Source: Amycolatopsis mediterranei (GTDB taxonomy: Bacteria > Actinomycetota > Actinomycetes > Mycobacteriales > Pseudonocardiaceae). Taken from it: 55,629 bases of DNA. Both the position numbers and the translations under genes were made by a program. Under the pieces are notes generated by a model. That model ran no database searches. It worked only from the letters and a program-made list of their open reading frames with translations, and was not told where the DNA came from. The DNA lies in contig NZ_CP100416.1 of the NCBI RefSeq assembly GCF_026017845.1, positions 2,346,677 through 2,402,305 on the forward strand, in the 5' to 3' direction. Shown piece by piece: positions 1 through 9,462 of the stretch. Each line of letters starts with the position of its first letter. The stretch's first letter is position 1.

Positions 1-1
1 T

Positions 2-67
2 GGCCTTGGTTGCGTTCAACGCACCCAATGTGGCCTTCGGTGCGTTGAACGCACCGAAGGCCACATT
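2..67. repeat. overlapping palindromic intergenic repeat
   Basis: Positions 27-46 and 48-67 are perfect 20-bp inverted arms around one central base. A second, imperfect palindrome (about 2-35) shares the left arm and has the same GCGTT-C-AACGC centre. This could form a hairpin in RNA or cruciform DNA. It precedes pnuC and may act as a terminator for a gene left of the window, or be a dispersed repeat. Confidence 0.7.
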
Positions 68-172
68 GGGGCGCTCGAGTCCCACGGTTCGGGATGTTCC
101 GCCGCTCACACTCCTTGGGGAATGCGTCCGTCAGCGAGCATGTTGGGAGCGGTAGGACGAAAGGGGCGTGAC

Positions 173-811
173 GTGGACTTCCTGTTGCACCACGGGATCA
201 CCGTGCTCGGCCAGTGGATCTCGATCGCGGAGCTCGCCGGGCAGGTGTTCGCGCTCGCCGTCGTGTTCCTCGCGCAGCGTCGCACCCTGTGGACGTGGCC
301 CGTGCAGGTCGGGGCCACCGTGCTGCTGTTCGCCGTCTACGTCTCCGCGCACCTCGGCGGGCTCGCCGCCCGGCAGGTCGCCATCCTGGCCATCTCCGTC
401 TACGGCTGGTGGGCGTGGACGCGTCGCCAGGACCCGGTGTTCGGCGTCGTCGTGCGCAAGGGCCGGCTCGCCGAACGGCTGGCGATGGCCGGCGCCTTCG
501 TCGTCGGCACCACCGTCATGGCGCTGGTCCTCGACGCCCTCCACGCGTCCTGGGCCCCTTGGCCGGACGCCGCCATCTTCGTCGGCACCCTCGTCGCGTT
601 CGGGGCGCAGGGACTCGGGCTCGTCGAATTCTGGCTGGTCTGGCTGGCCGTCGACGCGATCGGCGTGCCGCTGCAGATCTCGTCCGGGCTCTACTTCTCC
701 GCCGCCATCTACATCGTCTTCGCCGGGCTCGTCGTGCACGGCTGGTGGAGCTGGAACCGCTCCGCCCAGCGCGTCGCCGCCCGGCCCGGGGTCACGGCAG
801 CATCCAGCTGA
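173..811 (+). CDS. pnuC: PnuC-like nicotinamide riboside transporter
   Basis: A predicted integral membrane protein of about 212 residues with roughly six to seven hydrophobic helices, matching the PnuC family that takes up nicotinamide riboside for NAD salvage. Family-like aromatic motifs are visible: VYGWWAW in the middle, and FWLVWLAVDAIGVPLQ followed by HGWWSW near the C-terminus. The GTG at 173 is chosen because AAAGGGG lies about seven bases upstream; in-frame ATGs at 122 and 140 would add a hydrophilic tail. It converges on the lactate permease and their ends overlap by about 20 bp. No NAD-type riboswitch was recognised upstream. The substrate is inferred from the family. Confidence 0.8.
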   Translation: MDFLLHHGITVLGQWISIAELAGQVFALAVVFLAQRRTLWTWPVQVGATVLLFAVYVSAHLGGLAARQVAILAISVYGWWAWTRRQDPVFGVVVRKGRLAERLAMAGAFVVGTTVMALVLDALHASWAPWPDAAIFVGTLVAFGAQGLGLVEFWLVWLAVDAIGVPLQISSGLYFSAAIYIVFAGLVVHGWWSWNRSAQRVAARPGVTAASS

Positions 812-2402
812 GCACCGCGGTGCTCTGACCCCACACGATCAGGCACATCACGAGCAGCAGCCCGACGCTCCACGGCAGCACCTTCCGCAGCAGCTTCCCC
901 TCTTCCCCGGGCAGGTTCGCCGCCACGCAGGCGATGGTGAGGTTCTGCGGCGACACCATCTTGCCGAGGACACCGCCGGAGCTGTTCGCCGCGGCCAGCA
1001 GGTCCGCGGGCAGGCCCGTCTGGTGCGCCGCCGTCACCTGCAAGGCGCCGAACAGCGCGTTGGCCGACGTGTCGGATCCCGAGACGGCGACGCCGAACCA
1101 GCCCAGCAGCGGCGAGAGGAACGCCAGCCCGGCGCCCGCGGCGGCGATGAACGTGCCGATGGTGCTGGTCTGGCCGGACAGGTTCATCACGTAGGCCAGC
1201 GCGAGCACGCCGGTCACGGTGAGGATCGCGAACCGCAGCTCCTTGACCGTCGCCAGCCACTCCTGCGCGGTGTCACCCGCCCGCACCGCCAGCAACGCCG
1301 CCGTGATGACGCCGGCCAGCAGCACCAGCGTGCCGCCGGTGTTGAGGAACGGCAGCGAGAACGTGTTGCCGGACACCGGTTTCCCGTTCGGCGCGGCGAC
1401 GTTCAGGCCGGGCCAGTGGAACTTCCAGGTCGCCTTGTCCAGCAGCCGCTTGACCGGCGGCAGCACGGCGATCGAGAAGATCACGATGATGAGCAGGTAC
1501 GGCAGGTAGGCCTTGACGACGTCGCCCCGCGAGTCCTCCGGCGGCGCTTCGGCGGTCGCCCCCGGGCCGGTGCCGATCCGGACGGCTTCGGGCACCGGCC
1601 GCCGGGTCTGGGGGAGGGCCACCAGCGCGGCCGCGCCGGCCAGCGCCGCGCCGATGTCGGCCAGCTGCGGTGACACGTAGTTCGAGGCGAGGAACTGCAC
1701 CAGCCCGAACGCGACACCGCAGACGAGCGCGGGCAGCCAGGTGTCCTTGAGGCCGCGCTTGCCGTCGACGATGATCACCAGCAGCAGCGGCACGACCAGC
1801 GCGAGCAGCGGCGTCTGGCGCCCGACGATCGACGACACCTCCTGCAGCGGCAGCCCGGTGACCTGGGCGAGGGTGACCACCGGGGTGCCCATGGCGCCGA
1901 ACGCGACGGGCGCGGTGTTGGCGACGAGCGCGACGACGGCGGCCTTGACCGGGTGGAACCCGACGGCCACGAGCATCACAGCGCTGATCGCGACCGGCGC
2001 GCCGAACCCGGCGAGCGCCTCCATGAGCGCGCCGAAGCAGAAGGCGATGATCAGCGCCTGGATGCGCGGGTCGTCGGAGATGCGCCCGAACGAGCGGCGC
2101 AGGACGTCGAAGTGCCCGGTCCGCACGGTGAGCCGGTAGATCCAGAGTGCGTTGACGACGATCCACATGATCGGCCACAACCCGAACGCGGCGCCCTGCA
2201 GCGCCCCGGAGACGGCCTGCACGACGGGCATCCCGAAGGCGGCGATCCCGACGACGAGTGCGACGAGCAGCCCGATGAGGGCGGCGTGGTGCGCCCGCAT
2301 CCGGACGGCCCCGAGCAGCACGAGGACGGTGGCGAGCGGCAGCACGGCGACGAGCGCGGACAGGCCGAGGGAACCGAGCGGAGTCAGATCCTGAACGAAC
2401 AC
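792..2402 (-). CDS. lldP: L-lactate permease (LctP family)
   Basis: A 536-residue polytopic membrane protein of the LctP family, which imports lactate (and often glycolate) by proton symport. Visible family features are about twelve to fourteen hydrophobic helices, the segment FCFGALMEALAGFGAPVAIS, and the C-terminal AANSSGGVLGKMVSPQN motif. GTG at 2402 is preceded by GGAGG at seven bases, so the longer in-frame ATG at 2465 is less likely. The FMN-dependent lactate dehydrogenase gene (3945-5156) is nearby, separated by a divergent regulator/dehydrogenase pair. Together they suggest lactate uptake and oxidation to pyruvate, next to the pyruvate dehydrogenase gene. Confidence 0.9.
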   Translation of the reverse strand: MFVQDLTPLGSLGLSALVAVLPLATVLVLLGAVRMRAHHAALIGLLVALVVGIAAFGMPVVQAVSGALQGAAFGLWPIMWIVVNALWIYRLTVRTGHFDVLRRSFGRISDDPRIQALIIAFCFGALMEALAGFGAPVAISAVMLVAVGFHPVKAAVVALVANTAPVAFGAMGTPVVTLAQVTGLPLQEVSSIVGRQTPLLALVVPLLLVIIVDGKRGLKDTWLPALVCGVAFGLVQFLASNYVSPQLADIGAALAGAAALVALPQTRRPVPEAVRIGTGPGATAEAPPEDSRGDVVKAYLPYLLIIVIFSIAVLPPVKRLLDKATWKFHWPGLNVAAPNGKPVSGNTFSLPFLNTGGTLVLLAGVITAALLAVRAGDTAQEWLATVKELRFAILTVTGVLALAYVMNLSGQTSTIGTFIAAAGAGLAFLSPLLGWFGVAVSGSDTSANALFGALQVTAAHQTGLPADLLAAANSSGGVLGKMVSPQNLTIACVAANLPGEEGKLLRKVLPWSVGLLLVMCLIVWGQSTAVLSWMLP

Positions 2403-2531
2403 GAGCGACCTCCGTTTCCACGATGCGAAAACGGCCTTTCGGCGAGTGCCCGAGATCTTCGTCACAAACCAGGCGGTCCGTCAAGAAGTTGAGACCGGTT
2501 GGCCCAACAAGTCAGTGCTTGACGGCTTGCT

Positions 2532-3122
2532 TCACGGCTTCGGCAGCACGGCAAGCGCGGTCTCGGCGATCGCGCGGATGCCGTCCGGCTCGACGCCGCC
2601 CTTGCCGAGTGCTTCGAGGCCGCGCAGGACCGCCAGCACCAGCCCGGCGAGGTGGGCGGGGTCCGGGCCGGGGTCGATGTCGCCCGCGCGCTGCGCGCCC
2701 GCGATGCACGCCGTCAAGGAGTCGTGCAGGTCGCGGAACGCCCGCCCGGTCCGCGCGGCGACGGCCTCGTCGTGCTCCGAGCATTCGGCGGCGCCCTTCG
2801 CGATCAGGCAGCCGCGGCGCTCCCGATCGACGGCGACCGACTCGGCGATGGCGCGCACATGGTCGCCGAGCCGCCGGTGGGCCGTTTCGTCGGGGCCTTC
2901 GAGCTGGCGCCGCACGCCGTCGGTCGATTCGGTGCAGTAGTAGTCGTAGACGCGCAGGTAGAGCGCGTGCTTGTCGCCGAAAGCGCCATACAGGCTGCCC
3001 TTGCCGAGGCCGGTCGCGGCGGCGATGTCGTCGACCTTCGTGCCGGCGTAACCGTGTTCCCAGAACTGGTCCCTGGCCGCGCGCAGGACTGCCGCCTCGT
3101 CGAAGCTCCGGGGTCTCGCCAT
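2532..3122 (-). CDS. TetR-family transcriptional regulator
   Basis: A 196-residue TetR-type repressor. The N-terminal helix-turn-helix spans roughly residues 8-50, with the pattern FWEHGYAGTKVDDIAAATG then GKGSLYGAFGDKHALY typical of the family. The remainder is a helical ligand-binding domain. It is divergent from the short-chain dehydrogenase at 3205, and the shared intergenic region holds a large inverted repeat that is the obvious binding site. It probably represses itself and the dehydrogenase until a small molecule binds. No strong ribosome binding site is seen, so translation may be weak or from a near-leaderless message. Confidence 0.9.
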   Translation of the reverse strand: MARPRSFDEAAVLRAARDQFWEHGYAGTKVDDIAAATGLGKGSLYGAFGDKHALYLRVYDYYCTESTDGVRRQLEGPDETAHRRLGDHVRAIAESVAVDRERRGCLIAKGAAECSEHDEAVAARTGRAFRDLHDSLTACIAGAQRAGDIDPGPDPAHLAGLVLAVLRGLEALGKGGVEPDGIRAIAETALAVLPKP

Positions 3123-3140
3123 GAGATCAGGCTACCCATT

Positions 3141-3189
3141 CTTGACTACCTCGTCCAGAACGGCGTACGTTCTGGACGAGATAGTCAAG
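3141..3189. promoter_or_regulatory. TetR operator, 22-bp inverted arms
   Basis: Arms 3141-3162 and 3168-3189 match at 21 of 22 positions around a 5-bp spacer. Each arm begins CTTGACTA, so a -35-like TTGACT faces each direction. The core half-site reads TCGTCCAGAACG. Its place between the divergent regulator and dehydrogenase makes it the likely operator; binding is inferred. Confidence 0.8.
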
Positions 3190-3204
3190 AACTTGGAGGG
3201 CATC

Positions 3205-3948
3205 GTGAACCTGGAGAACAAAACCGCGGTCGTGACCGGTGGCAGCACCGGCATCGGGCTCGCCATCGCCCAGCGGTTCGCGGCCGAAGGCGCGCACGTG
3301 TTCATCACCGGCCGCCGCAAGGAAGCCCTCGACGACGCCGTCGCCGAGATCGGCAGCGGGGTGACGGCCGTGCGGGCCGATTCGGCGAACCTGGCCGACC
3401 TGGACGAGCTCTACCGCGCGGTGGCCGAGCGCGGCCGCGGGCTGGACGTCGTGGTGGCCAACTCCGGTGGCGGGAGCTTCGCCCCGCTCGGCGAAATCAC
3501 CGAAGAACAGTTCGACGCCACCTTCGGAACGAACGTCAAGGGCGTCGTCTTCGCCGTCCAGAAGGCGCTGCCGCTGCTGAACGAGAACGCCTCGATCATC
3601 GTCACCGGCTCGACGGCGTCGATGCGGCCCGGGCCGGCCTTCGGCGTCTACGGGGCGACGAAGGCGGCGGTGCGCAACTTCGCCCGAAGCTGGGCGCTCG
3701 ACCTCAAGGGCACCGGCACGCGGGTCAACGTCCTGAGTCCCGGACCGACGCGCACCCCCGGCATGCTGGGCCTGGTGCCCGACGACGAACAGCAGGGTCT
3801 GGTCGACGGCCTCGTGGCGCAGGTCCCGCTGGGTCGTCTCGGCGACCCGGCGGAGATCGCGGCCGCGGCGCTGTTCCTGGCCTCCGATGAGGCGAGTTTC
3901 GTCAACGGCACCGAGTTCTTCGTCGACGGCGGTGCGGCACAGGTCTAG
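3205..3948 (+). CDS. short-chain dehydrogenase/reductase
   Basis: A 247-residue classical SDR enzyme using NAD(P)H. The cofactor motif TGGSTGIG is at residues 11-18, a VANSGGG stretch corresponds to the NAG region, and the catalytic YGATK is present. The C-terminal FVNGTEFFVDGG motif is typical of FabG-like SDRs. GTG at 3205 is selected because GGAGGG lies five bases upstream. It is divergent from the TetR gene and lies just beyond the large operator, so it is probably the main regulated target. The substrate cannot be read from sequence; quinone or aldehyde reduction is common for such pairs. Its stop overlaps that of lldD in convergent orientation. Confidence 0.88.
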   Translation: MNLENKTAVVTGGSTGIGLAIAQRFAAEGAHVFITGRRKEALDDAVAEIGSGVTAVRADSANLADLDELYRAVAERGRGLDVVVANSGGGSFAPLGEITEEQFDATFGTNVKGVVFAVQKALPLLNENASIIVTGSTASMRPGPAFGVYGATKAAVRNFARSWALDLKGTGTRVNVLSPGPTRTPGMLGLVPDDEQQGLVDGLVAQVPLGRLGDPAEIAAAALFLASDEASFVNGTEFFVDGGAAQV

Positions 3949-5156
3949 CGCAAGGTCGCGTGCGAGGGCTTGAGGTCGGCGAGGGTGCGGACGCCGAGCA
4001 GCTGCATCGTGCGGACCATTTCCGTCCGCAGGATGTCCACGCAGCGCTGGACCCCGCGCTCGCCGCCGGCCATCAGGCCGTACAGGAACGCCCGGCCGAT
4101 CAGGACGGCGTCGGCGCCCCGGGCGATCGCCGCCACGATGTCGCCGCCGGACAGGATGCCCGTGTCGATCCAGACCTCCGCGCCGCCCTGGAGCTCGTCC
4201 AGGACTGCCGGGAGCAGCTCTAGGGGCGTCGGGGCGCGGTCGAGCTGGCGGCCGCCGTGGTTGGACAGCAGCACCGCGTCCGCGCCGTGCTTCACGACGT
4301 CGCGGGCGTCGTCGACGTTCTGGACGCCCTTGACCACCAGCTTGCCCGGCCAGGTGCGGCGCACCCAGTCGAGGTCGTCGTAGTTCAGCGTCGGGTCGAA
4401 CAGTTTGTTCAGCAGCTCGGCCACCGTGCCGCCGAACTGGTTCAGCGACGCGAACGTCAGCGGCTCGGTGGTCAGCAGGTTGAACCACCACGCCGGGTGC
4501 GTCGCGCCGTCGAGGAAGGTCTTGAGGGTCAGCGCCGGCGGGATGGTCAGGCCGTTGCGGACGTCCCGCAGCCGGGCGCCCGCGACCGGGGTGTCCACGG
4601 TCAGCATCAGCGTGTCGTAGCCCGCCGCCCATGCGCGATTCATCAGATCTTCACCGGCGCCGTGGTCGCGCCAGACGTAGAGCTGGAACCACTTGCGGGC
4701 GCCCGGCGAGGCTTCGGCGAGGTCCTCGATCGACGTCGTCGCCATCGTCGAGAGCCCGACGGGGATGCCGTTGCGCTCGGCGACGCGGGCCACCGCGCGC
4801 TCACCCTCGTGCTGCATCATCCGGGTGAAACCGGTGGGGGCGAAGGCGAACGGCAACGCCGAGGTCTGGCCGAGGATCTCGCGGGTGGTGTCCACATCGG
4901 ACACCCCGCGCAGCACGTTCGGGTGGAATTCGACCCGCCGGTACGCCTGCCGGGCGCGGAGCAGGCTGTCTTCCAGCTCGGCCGCCCCGTCGGTGTAGTC
5001 GAACGCCGCCCGCGGGGTGCGCTTGCGCGCGATCATCCGCAGGTCGGCGACGGTGTGCGCGTTCGCCAGCCGCCGGTCCGTCGGGTTCAGCACGATCGGT
5101 TTCGGCCGCAGGATCTGCTGCAGCTCACTCGGCTTGGGCAGCCGGCGCTTCGTCAC
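3945..5156 (-). CDS. lldD: FMN-dependent L-lactate dehydrogenase / alpha-hydroxy acid oxidase
   Basis: A 403-residue member of the FMN-dependent alpha-hydroxy-acid dehydrogenase family, oxidising L-lactate (or a related 2-hydroxy acid) to the keto acid. Visible are an FAPTGF substrate/flavin segment, the TVDTPVAG strand, KGVQ (flavin lysine), the active-site LLSNHGGRQLD with catalytic His and Arg, and the IDTGILSGGD and IGRAFLYGL phosphate-binding segments. GTG at 5156 is preferred over TTG at 5165 because GGGAG lies nine bases before it. The lactate permease nearby supports lactate as substrate. An alternative is the mycofactocin-associated MftD-like paralogue, but no mycofactocin genes are present here. 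Confidence 0.88.
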   Translation of the reverse strand: MTKRRLPKPSELQQILRPKPIVLNPTDRRLANAHTVADLRMIARKRTPRAAFDYTDGAAELEDSLLRARQAYRRVEFHPNVLRGVSDVDTTREILGQTSALPFAFAPTGFTRMMQHEGERAVARVAERNGIPVGLSTMATTSIEDLAEASPGARKWFQLYVWRDHGAGEDLMNRAWAAGYDTLMLTVDTPVAGARLRDVRNGLTIPPALTLKTFLDGATHPAWWFNLLTTEPLTFASLNQFGGTVAELLNKLFDPTLNYDDLDWVRRTWPGKLVVKGVQNVDDARDVVKHGADAVLLSNHGGRQLDRAPTPLELLPAVLDELQGGAEVWIDTGILSGGDIVAAIARGADAVLIGRAFLYGLMAGGERGVQRCVDILRTEMVRTMQLLGVRTLADLKPSHATLR

Positions 5157-5189
5157 CCTGATCAACTCCCTAACGGACTACGAGCGAGC

Positions 5190-5224
5190 GGGACCCGGCA
5201 GACATCGGATGTCTGCCGGGTCCC
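5190..5224 (-). terminator. hairpin terminator downstream of aceE
   Basis: Perfect 16-bp arms (5190-5205 and 5209-5224) flank a 3-base loop. It lies 16 bases past the aceE stop and just upstream of lldD, so it separates the two transcripts. Confidence 0.85.
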
Positions 5225-5239
5225 GAAACTAGCACCTGA

Positions 5240-8035
5240 TCACGCGTTGCCGGACTCCGACGTCTGCGGCCCGGCGGCCGCGATGTCGTCGAGCCGGTAC
5301 TTCGTGGCCGCTTCGAGGACCTTCGCCTGCTCGACCTCGCCGCGCTTGGCCAGGATCGACAGCGCCCCGACGGTGATCGACTCGGCGTCGACCAGGAACT
5401 TCCGCCGCGCCGCCGGCCGGGTGTCGGAGAAGCCGAAGCCGTCCGTGCCCAGCGTCAGCATGTCGGTCGGGACGTATGGGCGGATCAGGTCCGGCACCGC
5501 GCGCATCCAGTCCGACACCGCCACGACCGGGCCGTTGCTCCCCGAAAGCGCCTCCGTCACGTACGGCACGCGCGGCTCGCTGCCCGGGTAGAGCAGGTTG
5601 TCGTGGTCGATCTCGACGGCTTCGCGCCGCAGCTCGGTCCACGACGTCACCGACCACACCGCGGCCCGCACGCCCCACTCCTCGGCCAGCATCTTCTGCG
5701 CCTTCAGCGCGTCCGGCATCGTGACGCCCGAGACCAGGATCTGCACCTCCGGACCGTCGCCCCCGGGCGCGTCCGCGTACTTGTACAGACCCTTCAGCAG
5801 GCCGTCGACGTCGAGGTTCTCCGGCTCGGCGGGCTGCTGGTACGGCTCGTTGTAGATCGTCATGTAGTAGAAGACGTTCTCGCCGTTGCCGTCCGGGCCG
5901 GCCTCGCCGTACATCCGGCGCAGGCCGTCCTTGACGATGTGCGCGATCTCGAACGACCACGCCGGGTCGTAGGCCACCGCGGCCGGGTTGGTCGCCGCGA
6001 GCAGGAGCGAGTGGCCGTCGGCGTGCTGCAGGCCTTCACCCGTCAGGGTGGTTCGGCCGGCGGTGGCGCCGAGGACGAACCCGCGGGCCATCTGGTCGGC
6101 GGCGGCGTACAGGCCGTCACCGGTCCGCTGGAACCCGAACATCGAGTAGAAGATGTAGATCGGGATCATCGGCTCGCCGTGCGTCGCGTACGACGTGCCG
6201 ACGGCGGTGAACGACGCGGTGGAGCCCGCCTCGTTGATGCCCTCGTGCAGCAGCTGGCCCTTCTCGGACTCCTTGTAGGCCAGCATCAGGCTCGCGTCGA
6301 CCGACGTGTAGGTCTGGCCGTGCGGGTTGTAGATCTTGGCCGTCGGGAACATCGAGTCGAGGCCGAAGGTGCGGGCCTCGTCCGGGATGATCGGGACGAC
6401 GCGCTTGCCGATCTCGGAGTCCTTGGCCAGCTCGCGGACCAGCCGGACGAACGCCATCGTGGTGGCGACCTCCTGCTTGCCGGAGCCCTTCCGGATGCCC
6501 TCGTAGACCTTGTCGCCCGGCAGGACCAGCGCCTTCGCGGCCTTCGGACGGCGTTCCGGCAGAAACCCGCCGAGCGCCTTGCGGCGGCCGATCATGTACT
6601 CGATCTCGGGCGAGTTCGCGCCCGGGTGGTAGTACGGCGGCAGCTTCGGGTTGCGCTCCAGCTCCTCGTCGCTGATCGGGATCCGCTGCGAGTCGCGGAA
6701 CAGCTTCAGGTCGTCGAGGGTGAGCTTCTTCATCTGGTGCGTGGCGTTGCGGCCCTCGAACGCCGGGCCCAGGCCGTAGCCCTTGATGGTGTGGGCCAGG
6801 ATCACCGTCGGCTGGCCGTGGTGCTCCAGCGCCGACTTGTAGGCCGCGTACACCTTGCGGTAGTCGTGGCCGCCGCGCTTGAGGTTCCAGATGTCGGCGT
6901 CGGAGAGGTCCTTGACCAGGTCCTTCGTCCGCGGGTCGCGGCCGAAGAAGTGTTCGCGGACGAAGGCGCCGTCGTTGGCCTTGTACGTCTGGTAGTCACC
7001 GTCCGGGGTGACGTTCATCAGGTTGACCAGGGCGCCGTCGCGGTCGGCGTGCAGCAGCGAGTCCCACTCGCGGCCCCAGATCACCTTGATGACGTTCCAG
7101 CCGGCGCCGCGGAAGTACGACTCCAGCTCCTGGATGATCTTGCCGTTGCCGCGCACCGGGCCGTCGAGCCGCTGCAGGTTGCAGTTGATCACGAAGGTCA
7201 GGTTGTCGAGGCCCTCACCGGCCGCGACGTGGATCAGGCCGCGGGATTCGGCCTCGTCCATCTCGCCGTCGCCGAGGAACGCCCAGATGTGCTGGTCGTC
7301 GGTGTTCTTGATGCCGCGGTCGCGCAGGTACCGGTTGAACCGGGCCTGGTAGATGGCGTTCATCGGGCCGAGGCCCATCGACACCGTCGGGTTCTCCCAG
7401 AACTCCGGCATCAGCCGCGGGTGCGGGTACGACGGCAGGCCGCCGCCCTCGCCGGCGTGCGAGAACTCCTGGCGGAAGCCGTCGAGCTGCGACTCGCTCA
7501 GCCGGCCTTCGAGGAACGCGCGGGCGTAGATGCCGGGGGAGGCGTGGCCCTGGATGTAGATCTGGTCGCCGCCGCCGGAGTGGTCCTTGCCGCGGAAGAA
7601 GTGGTTGAAGCCCACCTCGTACAGCGCGGCCGAGGAGGCGTAGGTCGAGATGTGGCCGCCGACGCCGACGCCCGGGCGCTGCGCGCGGTGCACCATGATC
7701 GCCGCGTTCCACCGGATGTAGGCGCGGTAGCGGCGCTCGATCTCCTCGTCGCCGGGGAACCACGGCTCGTTCTCGGTGGGGATGGTGTTGACGTAGTCCG
7801 TCGAGGTCAGGGCCGGTACGCCGACGTTCCGTTCCCGGGCCCGCTCGAGGATGCGCAGCATCAGGTACCGGGCCCGCTGCTGACCGCCCCTCGCCAGAGC
7901 CTCGTCGAAGGAGTCCAGCCACTCGGCGGTCTCCTCCGGGTCGATGTCGGGCAGGTGCGCCGCCAGTCCGTCACGGATGACGCGTACGCGTGCCGGGGTC
8001 TCCTTGCCGGAGGCGCCGTCGTTCTGCGGGGCCAA
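5240..8035 (-). CDS. aceE: pyruvate dehydrogenase E1 component, homodimeric type
   Basis: A 931-residue thiamine-diphosphate enzyme that decarboxylates pyruvate and acetylates the lipoyl E2 of the pyruvate dehydrogenase complex in the cytoplasm. The length matches the single-chain AceE family. The ThDP motif is visible as [14 protein letters not shown] followed by [16 protein letters not shown], and HIWAFLG and [16 protein letters not shown] segments are conserved. TTG at 8035 has AAGGAG about four bases upstream. It is divergent from the DUF3052 gene, an arrangement also seen in mycobacteria (aceE near the Rv2239c and ahpE genes). A strong hairpin follows the stop. This is a core gene with nothing unusual. 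Confidence 0.97.
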   Translation of the reverse strand: MAPQNDGASGKETPARVRVIRDGLAAHLPDIDPEETAEWLDSFDEALARGGQQRARYLMLRILERARERNVGVPALTSTDYVNTIPTENEPWFPGDEEIERRYRAYIRWNAAIMVHRAQRPGVGVGGHISTYASSAALYEVGFNHFFRGKDHSGGGDQIYIQGHASPGIYARAFLEGRLSESQLDGFRQEFSHAGEGGGLPSYPHPRLMPEFWENPTVSMGLGPMNAIYQARFNRYLRDRGIKNTDDQHIWAFLGDGEMDEAESRGLIHVAAGEGLDNLTFVINCNLQRLDGPVRGNGKIIQELESYFRGAGWNVIKVIWGREWDSLLHADRDGALVNLMNVTPDGDYQTYKANDGAFVREHFFGRDPRTKDLVKDLSDADIWNLKRGGHDYRKVYAAYKSALEHHGQPTVILAHTIKGYGLGPAFEGRNATHQMKKLTLDDLKLFRDSQRIPISDEELERNPKLPPYYHPGANSPEIEYMIGRRKALGGFLPERRPKAAKALVLPGDKVYEGIRKGSGKQEVATTMAFVRLVRELAKDSEIGKRVVPIIPDEARTFGLDSMFPTAKIYNPHGQTYTSVDASLMLAYKESEKGQLLHEGINEAGSTASFTAVGTSYATHGEPMIPIYIFYSMFGFQRTGDGLYAAADQMARGFVLGATAGRTTLTGEGLQHADGHSLLLAATNPAAVAYDPAWSFEIAHIVKDGLRRMYGEAGPDGNGENVFYYMTIYNEPYQQPAEPENLDVDGLLKGLYKYADAPGGDGPEVQILVSGVTMPDALKAQKMLAEEWGVRAAVWSVTSWTELRREAVEIDHDNLLYPGSEPRVPYVTEALSGSNGPVVAVSDWMRAVPDLIRPYVPTDMLTLGTDGFGFSDTRPAARRKFLVDAESITVGALSILAKRGEVEQAKVLEAATKYRLDDIAAAGPQTSESGNA

Positions 8036-8452
8036 GGGGTCTCCTTGCGAAAAGTTGCAGCCGGTGTTGCTCGTACGCGGGGGTGTTACGACTCTCCATC
8101 GTCGTCTTCCGTCCCGGCTTCCGCACCGCTACTTGGCGGTAACATGGGCCGACCCGGTCGAGCCACTCCCTGCGCGCGGTGTATCGCGCGCGCGTTTACT
8201 TCCTCCCCACCCTAGGGGACGACCCTCCCAGGGGTGGCAGGCCGGGTGCGCCCGGCACCCGAAACGCCGTCGCGGGCGGGGTGTGGCGGGCCGTATCCTG
8301 CGACACGAGTTGTCACAGATCCGGTGTGGACGGTTGCGCGCGGAGCTTCACCAGTGTTCGCTATCGGCAACCGGGTAGCCGAGTGTGGCCCAGGTGTACC
8401 CACCGAGGGTGCTCCGACGCCACGCTCCGTCGTAGTTGGAGGAGTGAAAGCA
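8036..8452. other. divergent intergenic region, aceE / DUF3052
   Basis: About 417 bp with no gene. It must contain the promoters for aceE (leftward) and for the DUF3052-ahpE pair (rightward). No convincing -35/-10 pair or operator could be assigned by eye, although a CGCGCGCG-type alternation occurs near 8185-8195. Confidence 0.5.
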
Positions 8453-8884
8453 GTGGTCGCCGCGGGAGACGCTGATCAGAGCAGCGTCGCCGAGAGGCTC
8501 GGCATCAAGCCCGAGATGGTGGTCCAGGAGATCGGCTGGGACGAGGACGTCGACGACGACGTCCGCGCGGCGATCGAGGAGCAGATCGGCGGGGACATCC
8601 TCGACGAGGAAGCCGACGAGGTCATCGACGTGGTGCTGCTCTGGTGGCGCGAGGACGACGGCGACCTGGGCGACGCGCTCATCGACGCCCGGGGCCCCCT
8701 GGAGGAGACCGGCGTGATCTGGGTGCTGACCCCGAAGACGGGACAGCCCGGGCACGTCGAGCCGAGCGAAATCGCCGAAGCGGTGCCCGCCGTAGGCCTG
8801 GCCCAGACCGCCAACATCAGTGTCGGCCCGAACTGGATCGGCACCCGCCTGGTGTCTCCCAAGTCGAAGTCGAAGCAGCGCTGA
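8453..8884 (+). CDS. DUF3052 family protein
   Basis: A 143-residue acidic cytoplasmic protein of the DUF3052 family, found across Actinobacteria beside aceE and ahpE. GTG at 8453 has GGAGGAG eight bases upstream; the GTG at 8444 lies inside that site. The sequence has the conserved VVQEIGWDEDVDDDVR segment, a VVLLWWREDDGDLGD stretch, and a basic SKSKQR tail. The fold resembles small CheW/thioesterase-like proteins in length only. Function is unknown. It probably shares a transcript with ahpE, about 70 bp downstream. Confidence 0.88.
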   Translation: MVAAGDADQSSVAERLGIKPEMVVQEIGWDEDVDDDVRAAIEEQIGGDILDEEADEVIDVVLLWWREDDGDLGDALIDARGPLEETGVIWVLTPKTGQPGHVEPSEIAEAVPAVGLAQTANISVGPNWIGTRLVSPKSKSKQR

Positions 8885-8957
8885 GCCGGTCCCACCGGAC
8901 GGACACGATAGGGTTGTCGTCGCAGGCACGTGTCCGTTCGGGAGAGGAAACGCTGGT

Positions 8958-9422
8958 ATGACCGTCGAGGTCGGTTCTGAGGCCCCTGACTTCACGCTCA
9001 ACGACTACAACAAGCAGCCGGTCCAGCTGTCGTCGTTCCGGGGTGACAAGCCGGTTCTGCTGGTCTTCTACCCCTTCGCGTTCAGCGGCATCTGCACGGG
9101 CGAGCTGTGCCAGCTCCGCGACGAGTTCGCGGACTACGACAACAAGGGCGTCCAGATCCTGGGCGTCTCGGTCGACACGCCGTTCTCCCTCAAGGCGTGG
9201 TCCGAGAAGGAGGGCTACCAGTTCCCCCTGCTGTCCGACTTCTGGCCCCACGGCGAGGTGGCGCAGGCGTACGGCGTCTTCAACTCCGACGCCGGCCTGG
9301 CGGTCCGCGGCACGTTCTTGATCGACACGTCCGGCGTGGTCCGGTTCGCCGAGGTCAACGCGCCCGGTGAGGCTCGCGACCAGCAGGGCTGGAAGAAGGC
9401 CGTGGCCGAACTGACGGCTTGA
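8958..9422 (+). CDS. ahpE: one-Cys peroxiredoxin AhpE
   Basis: A 154-residue peroxiredoxin that reduces hydrogen peroxide, peroxynitrite and organic hydroperoxides. The peroxidatic cysteine sits in FYPFAFSGICTGELCQL at about residue 46, preceded by the required Thr/Pro-type pocket residues. The second cysteine in GELC is five residues later, as in mycobacterial AhpE. ATG at 8958 follows GGAGAGG by about nine bases. It follows the DUF3052 gene and precedes tRNA-Val, the order expected for this locus in Actinobacteria. Confidence 0.93.
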   Translation: MTVEVGSEAPDFTLNDYNKQPVQLSSFRGDKPVLLVFYPFAFSGICTGELCQLRDEFADYDNKGVQILGVSVDTPFSLKAWSEKEGYQFPLLSDFWPHGEVAQAYGVFNSDAGLAVRGTFLIDTSGVVRFAEVNAPGEARDQQGWKKAVAELTA

Positions 9423-9462
9423 GTTCTTTGCGGTGGCGGTCCGGTCGTCCGGGCCGCCGTCC

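Noticed and set aside
1..172. Riboswitch upstream of pnuC
   Set aside because: Only the palindromic repeat and ordinary GC-rich sequence are visible; no conserved NAD or preQ1-type aptamer pattern was recognised.
168..1673. Long open frame of 501 codons on the + strand
   Set aside because: It runs over pnuC and antisense to the lactate permease, with low-complexity Arg/Ser/Pro content typical of GC-rich shadow frames.
5603..8215. 870-codon open frame antisense to aceE
   Set aside because: aceE on the other strand has clear family motifs; this frame shows only a mirrored Val/Arg/Gly/Asp composition.
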